A stretch of DNA of 61,009 bases from F1-60-MAGs104 sp964355975 (lineage in GTDB: Bacteria > Planctomycetota > Phycisphaerae > Phycisphaerales > SM1A02). Made by a program: the position numbers and the translations under genes. Below, in pieces: positions 9,789 to 18,411 of the stretch. The notes below the pieces were generated by a model. That model had not been told where the DNA came from. It worked only from the letters and a program-made list of their open reading frames with translations, and ran no database searches. The DNA lies in assembly GCA_964355975.1 (NCBI GenBank), contig CAYHFW010000012.1, positions 1 through 61,009 of the forward strand. Direction: 5' to 3'. Every line of letters starts with the position of its first letter. The first letter of the stretch is position 1.

Positions 9789-11492
9789 ATGACAACGATT
9801 GACACTCCAAGACCAGAAGCTCTCGACAGCGCCGCAAGCGCTGATAATTACCTGACGCACACGCGTGGATTCCTCTCATGGATCTGCACACTCGATCACA
9901 AGCGCATCGGTGTGATGTACATGGGTTCAGTGCTCGTCTCGTTTCTCTTGGGCGGCACATTCGCGCTGCTCTTGCGCACTGAACTCTTGACCCCGGGCTA
10001 CACAATCTGCAGCGCCGACACCTACAACCAGTTCTTCACCCTGCACGGCGCGATCATGGTCTTCCTCGTGATCATCCCGAGTATTCCAGCCGCGCTGGGC
10101 AACTTTGTCTTGCCCATCATGCTCGGTGCGAAAGATGTTGCGTTCCCTCGCTTGAACCTCTTCTCGTACTACCTCTGGCTCGGCGGAGCAGCGTTCACTC
10201 TCTATTCGCTCGCAGCAGGTGGCTTTGATACTGGTTGGACTTTCTACACCCCGTACTCAACAACGACGACAACCGGCGGAGTGGTCCCCGTGCTCATCGG
10301 CGTTTTCATCTTGGGCTTCTCATCCATCTTTACTGGACTCAACTTCATCGTCACCGTGCACAAGCTGCGTCCCCCTGGGATGACCTGGTTCAAGATGCCG
10401 CTCTTTTTGTGGGCGCTCTATTCAACCGCGATCATTCAGGTGCTCGCGACTCCAGTGCTCGCCATCACCCTCTGCCTGCTGATCGTCGAACGCGTACTCA
10501 ATGTTGGAATCTTCAACCCCTCGATGGGTGGCGATCCTGTGCTCTATCAGCACTTCTTCTGGTTCTACAGCCATCCCGCGGTCTACATCATGATCGTGCC
10601 GGCGATGGGAATCATCTCTGAAATCATCGCCGTGCACTCGCATCGGCAGATCTTTGGATACCGCTTCATCGCCTTCTCATCGATCGCCATCGCGATGTTC
10701 TCGTTCATCGTGTGGGGTCACCACATGTTCACTTCTGGACAAAGCGGATTGATGAACACGATCTTCTCGCTGATCTCGTTCAGCGTGGCGATCCCCTCGG
10801 CGGTCAAGACGTTCAACTGGACGATGACGCTCTACAAGGGAACGATCAGTTTGACTGCGCCGATGATGTACGCGCTTTCATTTCTCTTTCTCTTCACCAT
10901 CGGCGGCCTCACGGGCATCCACTGCGCAACTCTCAATACCGACGTGCACTTGCACGACACATACTTCGTGGTCGCGCACTTTCACTATGTCATGATGGGA
11001 TCTGCACTCATCGGCATGATTGGCGGACTGCACCATTGGTGGCCGAAGATGACGGGTCGTCTGTACAACGAGAAGGTGGCGATCACCGCTTGCGTCATTA
11101 TCTTCGTCGGTTTCAACGTCACATTCTTCACGCAGTTCATGCTCGGAAGTCAGGGGATGCCACGCCGTTACTACGACTACCAACCTGAGTTTCAGGTCTA
11201 TCACGTGATTTCGACAATCGGCTCGTACATCATGGCGATTGGATTCTTCACCACAGCAGGTTGCCTCATCCAGAGCCTGATGTCAGGTGCAAAGGCGCCG
11301 TCGAATCCGTGGGGTGGCGTGAGTCTCGAGTGGCAGTGCGCTTCGCCTCCACCGCACGACAATTTCAAGACGACGCCGCATGTCGGCAACTGCTACGACT
11401 TCTCGGTCGTGCGCTGGGATGAAGCGACGAAGAACTACATCGTCGATCACAAGGCTGAGCTCGCGCATGCGTCGAGCGAAGGGAGTCACTGA
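9789..11492 (+). CDS. coxA: Cytochrome c oxidase subunit I
   Basis: 567 residues, the catalytic heme a/a3-CuB subunit with about twelve helices. Visible ligands are His262 and Tyr266 in YSHPAVY (CuB ligand and cross-linked Tyr), the CuB pair His311-His312 (HHMF), and HDTYF...HFH at about 389-399 (heme ligands). Position 264 is Ala, where A1-type enzymes have the D-channel Glu (HPEVY). The YS pair just before is typical of A2-type heme-copper oxidases. It overlaps coxC by one base. Confidence 0.96.
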   Translation: MTTIDTPRPEALDSAASADNYLTHTRGFLSWICTLDHKRIGVMYMGSVLVSFLLGGTFALLLRTELLTPGYTICSADTYNQFFTLHGAIMVFLVIIPSIPAALGNFVLPIMLGAKDVAFPRLNLFSYYLWLGGAAFTLYSLAAGGFDTGWTFYTPYSTTTTTGGVVPVLIGVFILGFSSIFTGLNFIVTVHKLRPPGMTWFKMPLFLWALYSTAIIQVLATPVLAITLCLLIVERVLNVGIFNPSMGGDPVLYQHFFWFYSHPAVYIMIVPAMGIISEIIAVHSHRQIFGYRFIAFSSIAIAMFSFIVWGHHMFTSGQSGLMNTIFSLISFSVAIPSAVKTFNWTMTLYKGTISLTAPMMYALSFLFLFTIGGLTGIHCATLNTDVHLHDTYFVVAHFHYVMMGSALIGMIGGLHHWWPKMTGRLYNEKVAITACVIIFVGFNVTFFTQFMLGSQGMPRRYYDYQPEFQVYHVISTIGSYIMAIGFFTTAGCLIQSLMSGAKAPSNPWGGVSLEWQCASPPPHDNFKTTPHVGNCYDFSVVRWDEATKNYIVDHKAELAHASSEGSH

Positions 11493-12454
11493 TGAGTCAT
11501 GCCACAACGGATCAGGCGGGGCAGAGTTCACACGAAGGCGACCACGCACACTCGGGTGAGCACGCGAAGTATCCATTTCTCGCCCATCACTTCGACACGC
11601 CCGCGCAGCAGTTCGACAGCGCCAAGCTTGGCATGTGGCTCTTTCTGGCGACTGAAGTCTTGTTCTTCGGCGCGCTGTTTGTGGCGTACGCGGTGCTGCG
11701 AAGTCGATTTCCAGAAGTCTTCTCGTACGCGAGTCACTACCTCGACACGACGATGGGCGGAATCAACACGGCCGTGCTCATCGTTTCAAGTTTGACGATG
11801 GCGCTCGGCGTCTACTTCGCACAGCGCGGTCGAAAGACGGCGCTGTTGGTCTGCCTTTACCTGACCTTGGCGGGTGCGGGTGGGTTCTTGGTCATCAAGT
11901 ACTTCGAATACACCCACAAGATTCACGCGCACTTGGTGTGGGGTCCTACTTTCTACATCCCGCCGCATGATGTTGTTGGTGAACTCGAAGCGACGCAACT
12001 CGCGCACGCGCCAGCCGCGGCACCAGCGGCGGTGCCAGCGCCGGCGCATCCTGCAGCGAGTGGAATTCCAACGATCGGCACCCGCCCATCCGTCGACGGT
12101 TCGGCGATCAAGGCCGCGAGTAGCGGTCCAGGCGGATTGAGTTCGGGTGCTGTGAATCCGGTGCTCGGCGAGTCGCACGACATCATTCCACACGATCTTC
12201 CATCGGCGCATCTTGAAGATGCGAAGATGCCGCCGAACACCCACTTGTTCTTTGCGATCTATTACGCAATGACAGGCCTTCACGGAATTCACGTTGTCAT
12301 CGGCATCGCCGTCATCGGCATGCTGATTTTTCGCGCACACCGTGGAGACTTCGGCCCCAAGTACTACACCCCAGTCGACCTCGTCGGCCTCTACTGGCAC
12401 ATCGTCGATCTCGTCTGGATCTTCCTCTTTCCGCTCTTCTATCTCATTCACTGA
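11492..12454 (+). CDS. coxC: Cytochrome c oxidase subunit III with a large low-complexity insert
   Basis: 320 residues, longer than most bacterial subunit III proteins. The N-terminus is His-rich (HEGDHAHSGEHAK). Helices typical of the family follow. Between them, residues about 166-244 form an Ala/Pro/Gly/Ser-rich segment that interrupts the fold before the conserved LHGIHVVIG helix and the last helix (YWHIVDLVWIFLFP). Base composition and frame are continuous through the insert, so it does not look like a sequencing artefact. Confidence 0.93.
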   Translation: MSHATTDQAGQSSHEGDHAHSGEHAKYPFLAHHFDTPAQQFDSAKLGMWLFLATEVLFFGALFVAYAVLRSRFPEVFSYASHYLDTTMGGINTAVLIVSSLTMALGVYFAQRGRKTALLVCLYLTLAGAGGFLVIKYFEYTHKIHAHLVWGPTFYIPPHDVVGELEATQLAHAPAAAPAAVPAPAHPAASGIPTIGTRPSVDGSAIKAASSGPGGLSSGAVNPVLGESHDIIPHDLPSAHLEDAKMPPNTHLFFAIYYAMTGLHGIHVVIGIAVIGMLIFRAHRGDFGPKYYTPVDLVGLYWHIVDLVWIFLFPLFYLIH

Positions 12455-12460
12455 GTTCAC

Positions 12461-12913
12461 ATGTCCACACCACACACAACTGATCACGCTTCGCATGATT
12501 CGCATGGTGCGCATGCAAACGACGCCAGCCACCCACTCGTTGGCCATCTTGTTCCTGTTTCGACGCTCGTTGCGACCGCATCAGCACTCTTGGTGCTGAC
12601 ATTCATCACCGTCGCTGTGCGCTACATCGACATCGGCGAATTCAATATCTGGGTCGCCATCGCAATCGCCGTCGTGAAGGCAGCGCTCGTTGCGAGTTTC
12701 TTCATGCATCTTCGATGGGATCGCCCATTCAATCTGCTCGTCTTTGTTGGCTGCGTCGCATTTGTTGTCTTGATGATGGCATTCTGCGTGCTCGACACGA
12801 GCCAGTACCGCGCCACGCAGTACACGGGCAATCCGCCACTCGCACAAGAGACGCTTGACGCCAATGCCCCCGGTGCACCGATTGCGCAACTCAAGCCAGG
12901 AATGAATCCCTAA
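12461..12913 (+). CDS. coxD: Cytochrome c oxidase subunit IV-type protein
   Basis: 150 residues with three transmembrane helices (about 30-50, 60-82, 92-112), matching the small prokaryotic subunit IV (CtaF/CoxD) family, including the conserved ALVASFFMHLRWD stretch. The first 28 residues are very His-rich (HTTDHASHDSHGAH). The tail is Pro-rich and hydrophilic. It lies six bases after coxC. Confidence 0.88.
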   Translation: MSTPHTTDHASHDSHGAHANDASHPLVGHLVPVSTLVATASALLVLTFITVAVRYIDIGEFNIWVAIAIAVVKAALVASFFMHLRWDRPFNLLVFVGCVAFVVLMMAFCVLDTSQYRATQYTGNPPLAQETLDANAPGAPIAQLKPGMNP

Positions 12914-12930
12914 GTGCAGAACCCACGAGT

Positions 12931-13542
12931 GTGAAGCGACTCGAATCCGATCGCGACGCATTTGGCAGCGACATGGCTGCGCGTGATCGAGCAGCGCGGC
13001 AGGGGATGTGGATATTCGTCGTCGTCGTTGCCGTCGTATTCGCTGCAACCATTTTGGGATACCTCGTTGTGCGGCTCAACCCGCACATGACCGCACCATG
13101 GCGAGGGGAGGGCGTTGCTCCACTTCCATGGACGCTGTTCGTGAGCACGGTGGTGCTGCTCGCGTCGAGCGCGACACTTCGTCAATCGCTCGTGTGTGTG
13201 CGCCGTGGCGATCAGGCGGGATGCGCACGATTCGCGATCGCAACCTACTGGCTTGGGGTCGCCTTCGTGCTCTTGCAAGGAGAGGCGTGGTGGTCGATGT
13301 GGCGGCAGAAGGTTGTCATCGAAGAAAACCTTTACGCATGGACGTTTTATGTTCTGACCGCGCTGCATGTGATCCACATTCTTGGCGGTCTCTTCGCGCT
13401 TGGCGTTGTCGCACGGCGAGCAGGCGAGTCGCGGTACACACAAGCGAGTCACAACGGCATCGTGCTCTGCGGCATCTACTGGCATTCGCTCGATGTGATC
13501 TGGCTCGCGCTCTACGCGACGCTCTGGCTCGGCTCACGCTGA
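12931..13542 (+). CDS. Second heme-copper oxidase subunit III-like protein
   Basis: 203 residues with five hydrophobic helices. The motif LHVIHILGG and the final YWHSLDVIWLALY match the subunit III fold, so this is a shorter second subunit III-like protein in the same operon. The start is GTG, 17 bases after coxD. It is the last plus-strand gene of the operon and stops four bases before the convergent DUF3179 gene. Two subunit III-type genes in one cluster occur in other bacteria; the specific role here is unknown. Confidence 0.85.
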   Translation: MKRLESDRDAFGSDMAARDRAARQGMWIFVVVVAVVFAATILGYLVVRLNPHMTAPWRGEGVAPLPWTLFVSTVVLLASSATLRQSLVCVRRGDQAGCARFAIATYWLGVAFVLLQGEAWWSMWRQKVVIEENLYAWTFYVLTALHVIHILGGLFALGVVARRAGESRYTQASHNGIVLCGIYWHSLDVIWLALYATLWLGSR

Positions 13543-13546
13543 GTTG

Positions 13547-14680
13547 TCAGTTGGTCTTGAAGGGATGAAACGCCTTCCAGGCGAACCAACGGCAGGGGAT
13601 TGTTGTCAGCACTCCATCGCTCTCTTCAATGGTCGCCCCCCGCTGCGGGACGACTCGCCAGAGCGCGCGCACTCCAAGAACTGAAGAGTCGGCAAATCCT
13701 TCAGGCGGACCGACGAGTCGCTGCAGGATCGGTTGGGGCAGGACTTTCCATGCACTTTCTGATTCGACCGCGATCACCATCGTCATCTCGCTCATTCCAG
13801 CTTCGATCATCGGCGCAGATGCTGGATTGATCGTTGCAAAAGGGATCGATCCTTGTTCAGCGCGTGCGGGCTGCAGCTCAACGAGGGGATAGTTCACTTT
13901 GCCATCCGCCCAATAGCGTTCGTAATCAGTCTCTTTCATGCGACGTTGATCGCCATCGACCGCGAGCGCGACCGTGGTCTGCGGGTAACTGAGAAACCAC
14001 GCGGCCCACGTTGAGACTTCGACGCCGGGAATGATGGTGAGACTTTCGCCGCGCGTTGCTGCCGGACCGGCGATCGCTCGAAACGCCAACTGCGACCAGA
14101 GACTCGGCGCATCGGCCGCGCTCGTTTGTCGGTCGTACATCACGAGGTTGCTATTGAAAAGCAATCCGCTGATTCCAAACTCAAGCGTCTTTCCATTGAC
14201 GCGCCGATCGAAAACGACCGCGCTATCACAGAGCGGGCTGTATGTGACGGCGATTGGCACTCCACCAAGTTCGTCGTTGACGATCTCGTGCACATTCATC
14301 ATCTGAAGCGGGTACGCGCGCACGGCACCATTCACTTCAACACCAATCACCCGGTCGGTGGTCACGGCGTACTTCACCCGTTCATTCGCGTTGTGCGCTG
14401 CGACATCAGACCCTGCGCGCGTTTGTGGCAAGTCACTTGCGCGAAGAAAATCTCTGGGATTGCCGCTCGCCGAAAGCCCCGCGCGCGGCAACGTCAGATT
14501 TGTGAGGTCGAATCCGTACGTTGCAGGGTCGCGCCCATCGCCGATCGGTTTCTCGCCGCGCAGCGTGCCTTGGAGGGCGAAGGCGACAATCGCGACCACG
14601 ATGACTCCTGCGAGTACGAGCACCCATCCGCCAGAAGCGAACGTCAAGCGCGTTGGAGGTGTTGAGGCATCTCTGCTCAT
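13547..14680 (-). CDS. DUF3179 domain membrane-anchored protein
   Basis: 377 residues. One N-terminal helix (about 18-38) is followed by a large domain with DUF3179 hallmarks: VNGAVRAYPLQMM, GGVPIAVTYSPLCDSAVVFDR and FGISGLLFNSNLVMYDRQT. The molecular function of the family is not established. The ATG overlaps the ctaB stop (ATGA), so it is co-transcribed with heme O synthase. A longer open frame exists upstream but runs through ctaB in another frame. The gene ends four bases from the oxidase operon, with no visible terminator. Confidence 0.88.
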   Translation of the reverse strand: MSRDASTPPTRLTFASGGWVLVLAGVIVVAIVAFALQGTLRGEKPIGDGRDPATYGFDLTNLTLPRAGLSASGNPRDFLRASDLPQTRAGSDVAAHNANERVKYAVTTDRVIGVEVNGAVRAYPLQMMNVHEIVNDELGGVPIAVTYSPLCDSAVVFDRRVNGKTLEFGISGLLFNSNLVMYDRQTSAADAPSLWSQLAFRAIAGPAATRGESLTIIPGVEVSTWAAWFLSYPQTTVALAVDGDQRRMKETDYERYWADGKVNYPLVELQPARAEQGSIPFATINPASAPMIEAGMSEMTMVIAVESESAWKVLPQPILQRLVGPPEGFADSSVLGVRALWRVVPQRGATIEESDGVLTTIPCRWFAWKAFHPFKTN

Positions 14681-15639
14681 CGCGCGTCCAATTGAAGCGG
14701 GGATCCGTGCGCGCCAATCTCTGGAGACACGGCGCCACGATCGAGCACGAGCACGAGCAAGAGCAGCGGCAGATAGATGATGCTCGCAAAGAAGACGCGA
14801 CGCGCGCTCGCTTCGGTGCGGTTGCGCAGAAAGCCGACGCTCTCGATTGCCATCCAGATTCCAAGGACGAGCGACGCTCCTGCAAACCACCATCCTGCGA
14901 CGCCGTAGAGCGTCGCCATCAGCGCGAGGGGCACCAAGATGAGCGATGTCAGCACCATCGTCTGTGCGGTGATGCGTCCTGTTGGATCGAGTCGCGGCAA
15001 CATGACGAAGCCGCCTCGCTCGTAGTCGTCGCGGTACATCCACGCGAGCGCCATGAAGTGGGGGAGCTGCCAGACGAAGAGGATGCCAGCGAGCACGTAC
15101 GCGCCTGGGGCGAACGACGCAGTTGCGGCGGTCCATCCCACCAGAGGTGGCAGCGCGCCGCACACCGCACCCACAAGCGTGTTCATCGAAGTGATCGGTT
15201 TCAGCGGCGTATAGATCAGCGCGTAGATCAGAATGTTTGCCGTCGCGAGTGCAGCAGGAATCCAACCAACGCTCCACATGAGAATTGCCCAGCCCGCATA
15301 AGCAAGCACGATGCCCATCGCGAAGACGAGTGGCTTGCCGATGTGTGCACGCGGGAGCGGGCGCATTTCAGTACGTCGCATCAATCCATCGCGGCGACTC
15401 TCGATGAGTTGATTGAACATCGACGCGCTTGCGGCCGATGCTGCGGTGCCCACGAGCGTGAAAAACAGTGCGGTCCACTGCGTCGAATCTGGAACTGCGA
15501 CGAGAAATCCAACCGCGGTCGTCACAAGCACGAGCGCATTGAGCCGAATCTTCACGAGCGCGCTCAGCGTGGGGATGAGTCGTGGTGCGTGGGAAATCAT
15601 CTGCGCGGTTTCGATCGCCCTAGTATAGGAACCACTCAT
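14677..15639 (-). CDS. ctaB: Protoheme IX farnesyltransferase (heme O synthase)
   Basis: 320 residues of the UbiA prenyltransferase family. It transfers a farnesyl group to heme b, giving heme O for the neighbouring oxidase. Visible motifs are the NQLIESRRDGLMRRTEMRPLP region (first Asp-rich motif), YTPLKP and YRDDYERGGFVMLP, with about nine helices. The ATG used here shares two bases with the ctaA ATG on the other strand. A second ATG at 15600 (MISHAPRL) would leave 37 bases between the genes and sits 21 bases after a TATACT hexamer, so the true start may be there. Confidence 0.92.
   Translation of the reverse strand: MSGSYTRAIETAQMISHAPRLIPTLSALVKIRLNALVLVTTAVGFLVAVPDSTQWTALFFTLVGTAASAASASMFNQLIESRRDGLMRRTEMRPLPRAHIGKPLVFAMGIVLAYAGWAILMWSVGWIPAALATANILIYALIYTPLKPITSMNTLVGAVCGALPPLVGWTAATASFAPGAYVLAGILFVWQLPHFMALAWMYRDDYERGGFVMLPRLDPTGRITAQTMVLTSLILVPLALMATLYGVAGWWFAGASLVLGIWMAIESVGFLRNRTEASARRVFFASIIYLPLLLLVLVLDRGAVSPEIGAHGSPLQLDAR
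15621..15627. promoter_or_regulatory. Candidate bidirectional -10 between ctaB and ctaA
   Basis: The heptamer TAGTATA reads TAGTAT on the plus strand, 11 bases before the ctaA ATG, and TATACT on the minus strand, 21 bases before the alternative ctaB ATG. One near-symmetric -10 could therefore serve both heme-biosynthesis genes. This is an inference from spacing; no clear -35 was found. Confidence 0.4.
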
Positions 15640-16987
15640 GAGCGCCCCACCAATCGACCGCCGTGGATTAACTCTCGCCCTCGCATTTGCCACCACTGTG
15701 TTCATGTGGGCGCTTGGGTATGTCGCGATGATGCGCCCCGGATTGATCGCGGGAGAAATTCTCTTCGCGCTCATGTTCGTCGCACTGATCTGTGGAGGAT
15801 GGATCGCGGGCCGGCTTGACACAGGCTCATCGCGTGCGCAGTGCGTACGCGCAGGGGCGACCGTGGGAGCGCTGAGTGCGACCATCAATCTGCTTCTCGT
15901 TGGAAGTCTGTTTGGAGGCGACACGCAAGCGGCGATGTGGTTGCAACTCGTGCGCTGGGTCGGCGGTTTGTATGCGGCAAGTGTGGCGTGTGGCGCGATT
16001 GGCGGCGCAATCGGCGCGCGCGCGAAGCGCTTGAATCTTCGCTTTCCTGTGACTGCACTCTTCGGATGCATCACCGCGGCGACGATCTTTTTGCTGCTCA
16101 TCACTGGCGGTCTCGTGACAGGGCTTGAAGCAGGACTCGCAGTGCCAGACTGGCCAAACTCATTTGGTCACAACATGCTGCTCTATCCGCTCGCTGAGAT
16201 GAAGGGGGGCATTTACTACGAACACGCGCACAGACTCTATGGAATGCTTGTGGGGGTGAGTGCGATCACGCTGCTTGCACTCATCCTGCGATTCGAACGC
16301 GCGACACTTGTTCGCACGCTCGCGATCGTCGGCGTGATCATCGTCGTCGTGCAGGGGCTGATGGGAGCGCTGCGCGTGACAGGCAACTTCACGCTCTCGC
16401 AGAATGCCGCTGACCTCGCACCGAGCACCGCCATCGGCGTGGCGCACGGAATTTTCGGACAGTTCGTTTTCGCTCTTTACTGCGTCATCGCCGCGCTTTG
16501 CGGCGCGCGCTGGAAGAGCCCCGCAACGCAAGTCGCGAGTGAGCGTGGTTCAGGCCGCGCGATGAGTGCGCTGCTCATTGCAGCGCTCTTCGTGCAATTG
16601 CTGAGCGGTGCGATCTACCGCCACTATCAGATTCCTGTTGCGGATGGACCCGCGACCTATCCGAAGTGGGCGATGCACCTGCACCTCTCGTGGTCGGTGA
16701 TCGTGTTCATTGTGACGATGCTCGTTGGACTTCGCGCGATGCGCTTTCCGAAGACGCTGCGTCCACTTCCGCAACTCGGGCACGGCATCTTGATGCTCGT
16801 TGGCACGCAAATCGCCCTAGGAATTGGCGCATTTGTCTTCGTCATCATGCGCAAGTCGCTTGCCATCCCAATGGGCGAGGTCATCTTCACGACCATGCAC
16901 CAAGCAACGGGGGCACTCTTGCTTGCAACGAGTGCGCTGCTCTTCGTCTGGTGGCGACGCCTTACGGTTGTGACTTCGAAGGTTTGA
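15638..16987 (+). CDS. ctaA: Heme A synthase CtaA/COX15 with N-terminal membrane extension
   Basis: 449 residues, about 100 longer than typical CtaA. Residues 1 to about 130 hold four hydrophobic helices not needed for the family. The CtaA core follows, with GLEAGLAVPDWPNSFG, YYEHAHRLYG (heme-ligand His), HLSWSV and the late TMHQATGALLL His. It oxidises heme O to heme A for the oxidase. An AGGAA ribosome site lies six bases before the ATG. The 3' end overlaps the convergent next gene by 26 bases. Confidence 0.9.
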   Translation: MSAPPIDRRGLTLALAFATTVFMWALGYVAMMRPGLIAGEILFALMFVALICGGWIAGRLDTGSSRAQCVRAGATVGALSATINLLLVGSLFGGDTQAAMWLQLVRWVGGLYAASVACGAIGGAIGARAKRLNLRFPVTALFGCITAATIFLLLITGGLVTGLEAGLAVPDWPNSFGHNMLLYPLAEMKGGIYYEHAHRLYGMLVGVSAITLLALILRFERATLVRTLAIVGVIIVVVQGLMGALRVTGNFTLSQNAADLAPSTAIGVAHGIFGQFVFALYCVIAALCGARWKSPATQVASERGSGRAMSALLIAALFVQLLSGAIYRHYQIPVADGPATYPKWAMHLHLSWSVIVFIVTMLVGLRAMRFPKTLRPLPQLGHGILMLVGTQIALGIGAFVFVIMRKSLAIPMGEVIFTTMHQATGALLLATSALLFVWWRRLTVVTSKV

Positions 16988-18314
16988 GAGCCTCTTCGAG
17001 CGCAAGCACGCAGTACGCGGTGCAGAGATCTGCGTCGCCCTCTTCCCAGCGCGATGCGGTGTTGATCCACGAACCGTCAGCGCGTTGCCTCTCGACGAGC
17101 GCAGCGACAAGTTCATCGCGCCACGCGTGGCTGACCCCTGCACCATCGATGACTTGATCTTGTCCACTTGCCTGCAGTGCGCGCGCCATCGCGTGAATGA
17201 AATAGAAGTAGCCCTGTTGTCCGAGTCCTGGATTCTCTTGAAAAGTCCAGTGACGACGAATCCAGTTGAACGCAGCTTGCACGCGCGGATCATCTTTGGT
17301 CAATCCTGCATACAGCAGGCTCTTGAATCCCGCGTAGGTCATCGATCCATACGACCTCAGACTGCGCGGCGCGCCAGCAGGCATTTTCTCGCCATATCGG
17401 CCCTCTCCGGCGGCATCGCTTGCGAAACTCTCACCACCATTCGCAGGGGTGTAGACAAATCCGCCGTCCTTTGCGCCAGCCTCGACCCACGCCACCGGAT
17501 TCGACGAAGGAAGATTCTGAGTGCGCGTGAGAAAGATCACTGCGCGTTGCACTGCAGGATCATCTGCAGAAACCTGCGCATCATGCAGCGCGTCAAGCAT
17601 CATCTGCGTGTTCGAGAGGTCTGGGCGTCCCCACTTGCCGTATCCGCTGCCGCCGAACCAATCCATGCGCGGCGAGATACCCTCGCCCTGATCCCACTGT
17701 GTTTTCGTGAGCCATTCGATTGCCTCTTCAATGAGTGGGCGGTCGCGCGAATCATCGACCGCCGCGAGCCCACTGACGACTGCACTCGCGACGTAGTTGC
17801 CGAGTCCGCCGTTTGGATCGGGGTTGAAGAATCCATCGCTTCCACGCACGCGCTGTCGAATCATGACGAGGGCTTTCTCTGCCGCCGCGTCGGTTGCTGG
17901 AGTCGCACCCGCTTGCGCAAACGCCTTCAAAACAAGCGCTGAAACCGCAGTGGATGCCGCCACCGATGGTTGAGTTTGATCTGTGCCAGCAGCGGCTTTC
18001 GTGACCATCCATCCACCAGAAGCATCTTGCGTTGTTCGCAATCGAGCGAGCGCAGCGTCGATCGCGCGCCGCGCATCGTCGTAGGTCTTGGTACTGCATG
18101 GCGCACTCGCAGCAGACGTCGCGATTCGGTGCACCGCTGGCAGAGGTTGCACAATCGTGTCCGTCATCGCTGGCACATCTTGCTCAGTCACCTTCTCCTG
18201 CTTGACGCGCGCATCGAGCGGCGCCGTCGGTGGACGCAGCAGGACGCCATCATCGCGAGGATTCAACGCCGCGATGCAGAAGAGAGCCGTAGCAAAAACT
18301 GATTCAGCGAGCAT
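16962..18314 (-). CDS. Squalene-cyclase/prenyltransferase-repeat protein, exported
   Basis: 450 residues. An N-terminal hydrophobic signal (about residues 1-17) and a Pro-rich linker lead into repeated alpha/alpha motifs of the terpene-cyclase/prenyltransferase-beta type (DASGGWMVT, GSDGFFNPDPNGG, KDGGFVYTPANGG, ADGSWINT). Planctomycetes carry many such proteins. The DXDD motif of true squalene-hopene cyclases was not seen, so cyclase activity should not be assumed. A TACACT hexamer seven bases upstream supports this ATG. It is convergent with and overlaps ctaA. Confidence 0.82.
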   Translation of the reverse strand: MLAESVFATALFCIAALNPRDDGVLLRPPTAPLDARVKQEKVTEQDVPAMTDTIVQPLPAVHRIATSAASAPCSTKTYDDARRAIDAALARLRTTQDASGGWMVTKAAAGTDQTQPSVAASTAVSALVLKAFAQAGATPATDAAAEKALVMIRQRVRGSDGFFNPDPNGGLGNYVASAVVSGLAAVDDSRDRPLIEEAIEWLTKTQWDQGEGISPRMDWFGGSGYGKWGRPDLSNTQMMLDALHDAQVSADDPAVQRAVIFLTRTQNLPSSNPVAWVEAGAKDGGFVYTPANGGESFASDAAGEGRYGEKMPAGAPRSLRSYGSMTYAGFKSLLYAGLTKDDPRVQAAFNWIRRHWTFQENPGLGQQGYFYFIHAMARALQASGQDQVIDGAGVSHAWRDELVAALVERQRADGSWINTASRWEEGDADLCTAYCVLALEEALKPSKSQP

Positions 18315-18321
18315 GAAAACA

Positions 18322-18327
18322 AGTGTA
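18322..18327 (-). promoter_or_regulatory. TACACT -10-like element, leaderless type
   Basis: On the minus strand TACACT lies seven bases before the ATG at 18314, so transcription should begin at or next to the start codon. No convincing -35 is seen. Confidence 0.45.
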
Positions 18328-18411
18328 TGGCGCAGCGCACGATTGGCTGCTCAAGTAGGGTAGTGCGCCCACGCCTTCATTCCATAATTCGCCCCGTTCG
18401 AAGGAACCTTC

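Noticed and set aside
14653..15819. 388-codon plus-strand frame across ctaB
   Set aside because: His/Arg/Cys-rich shadow translation of ctaB with no family features.
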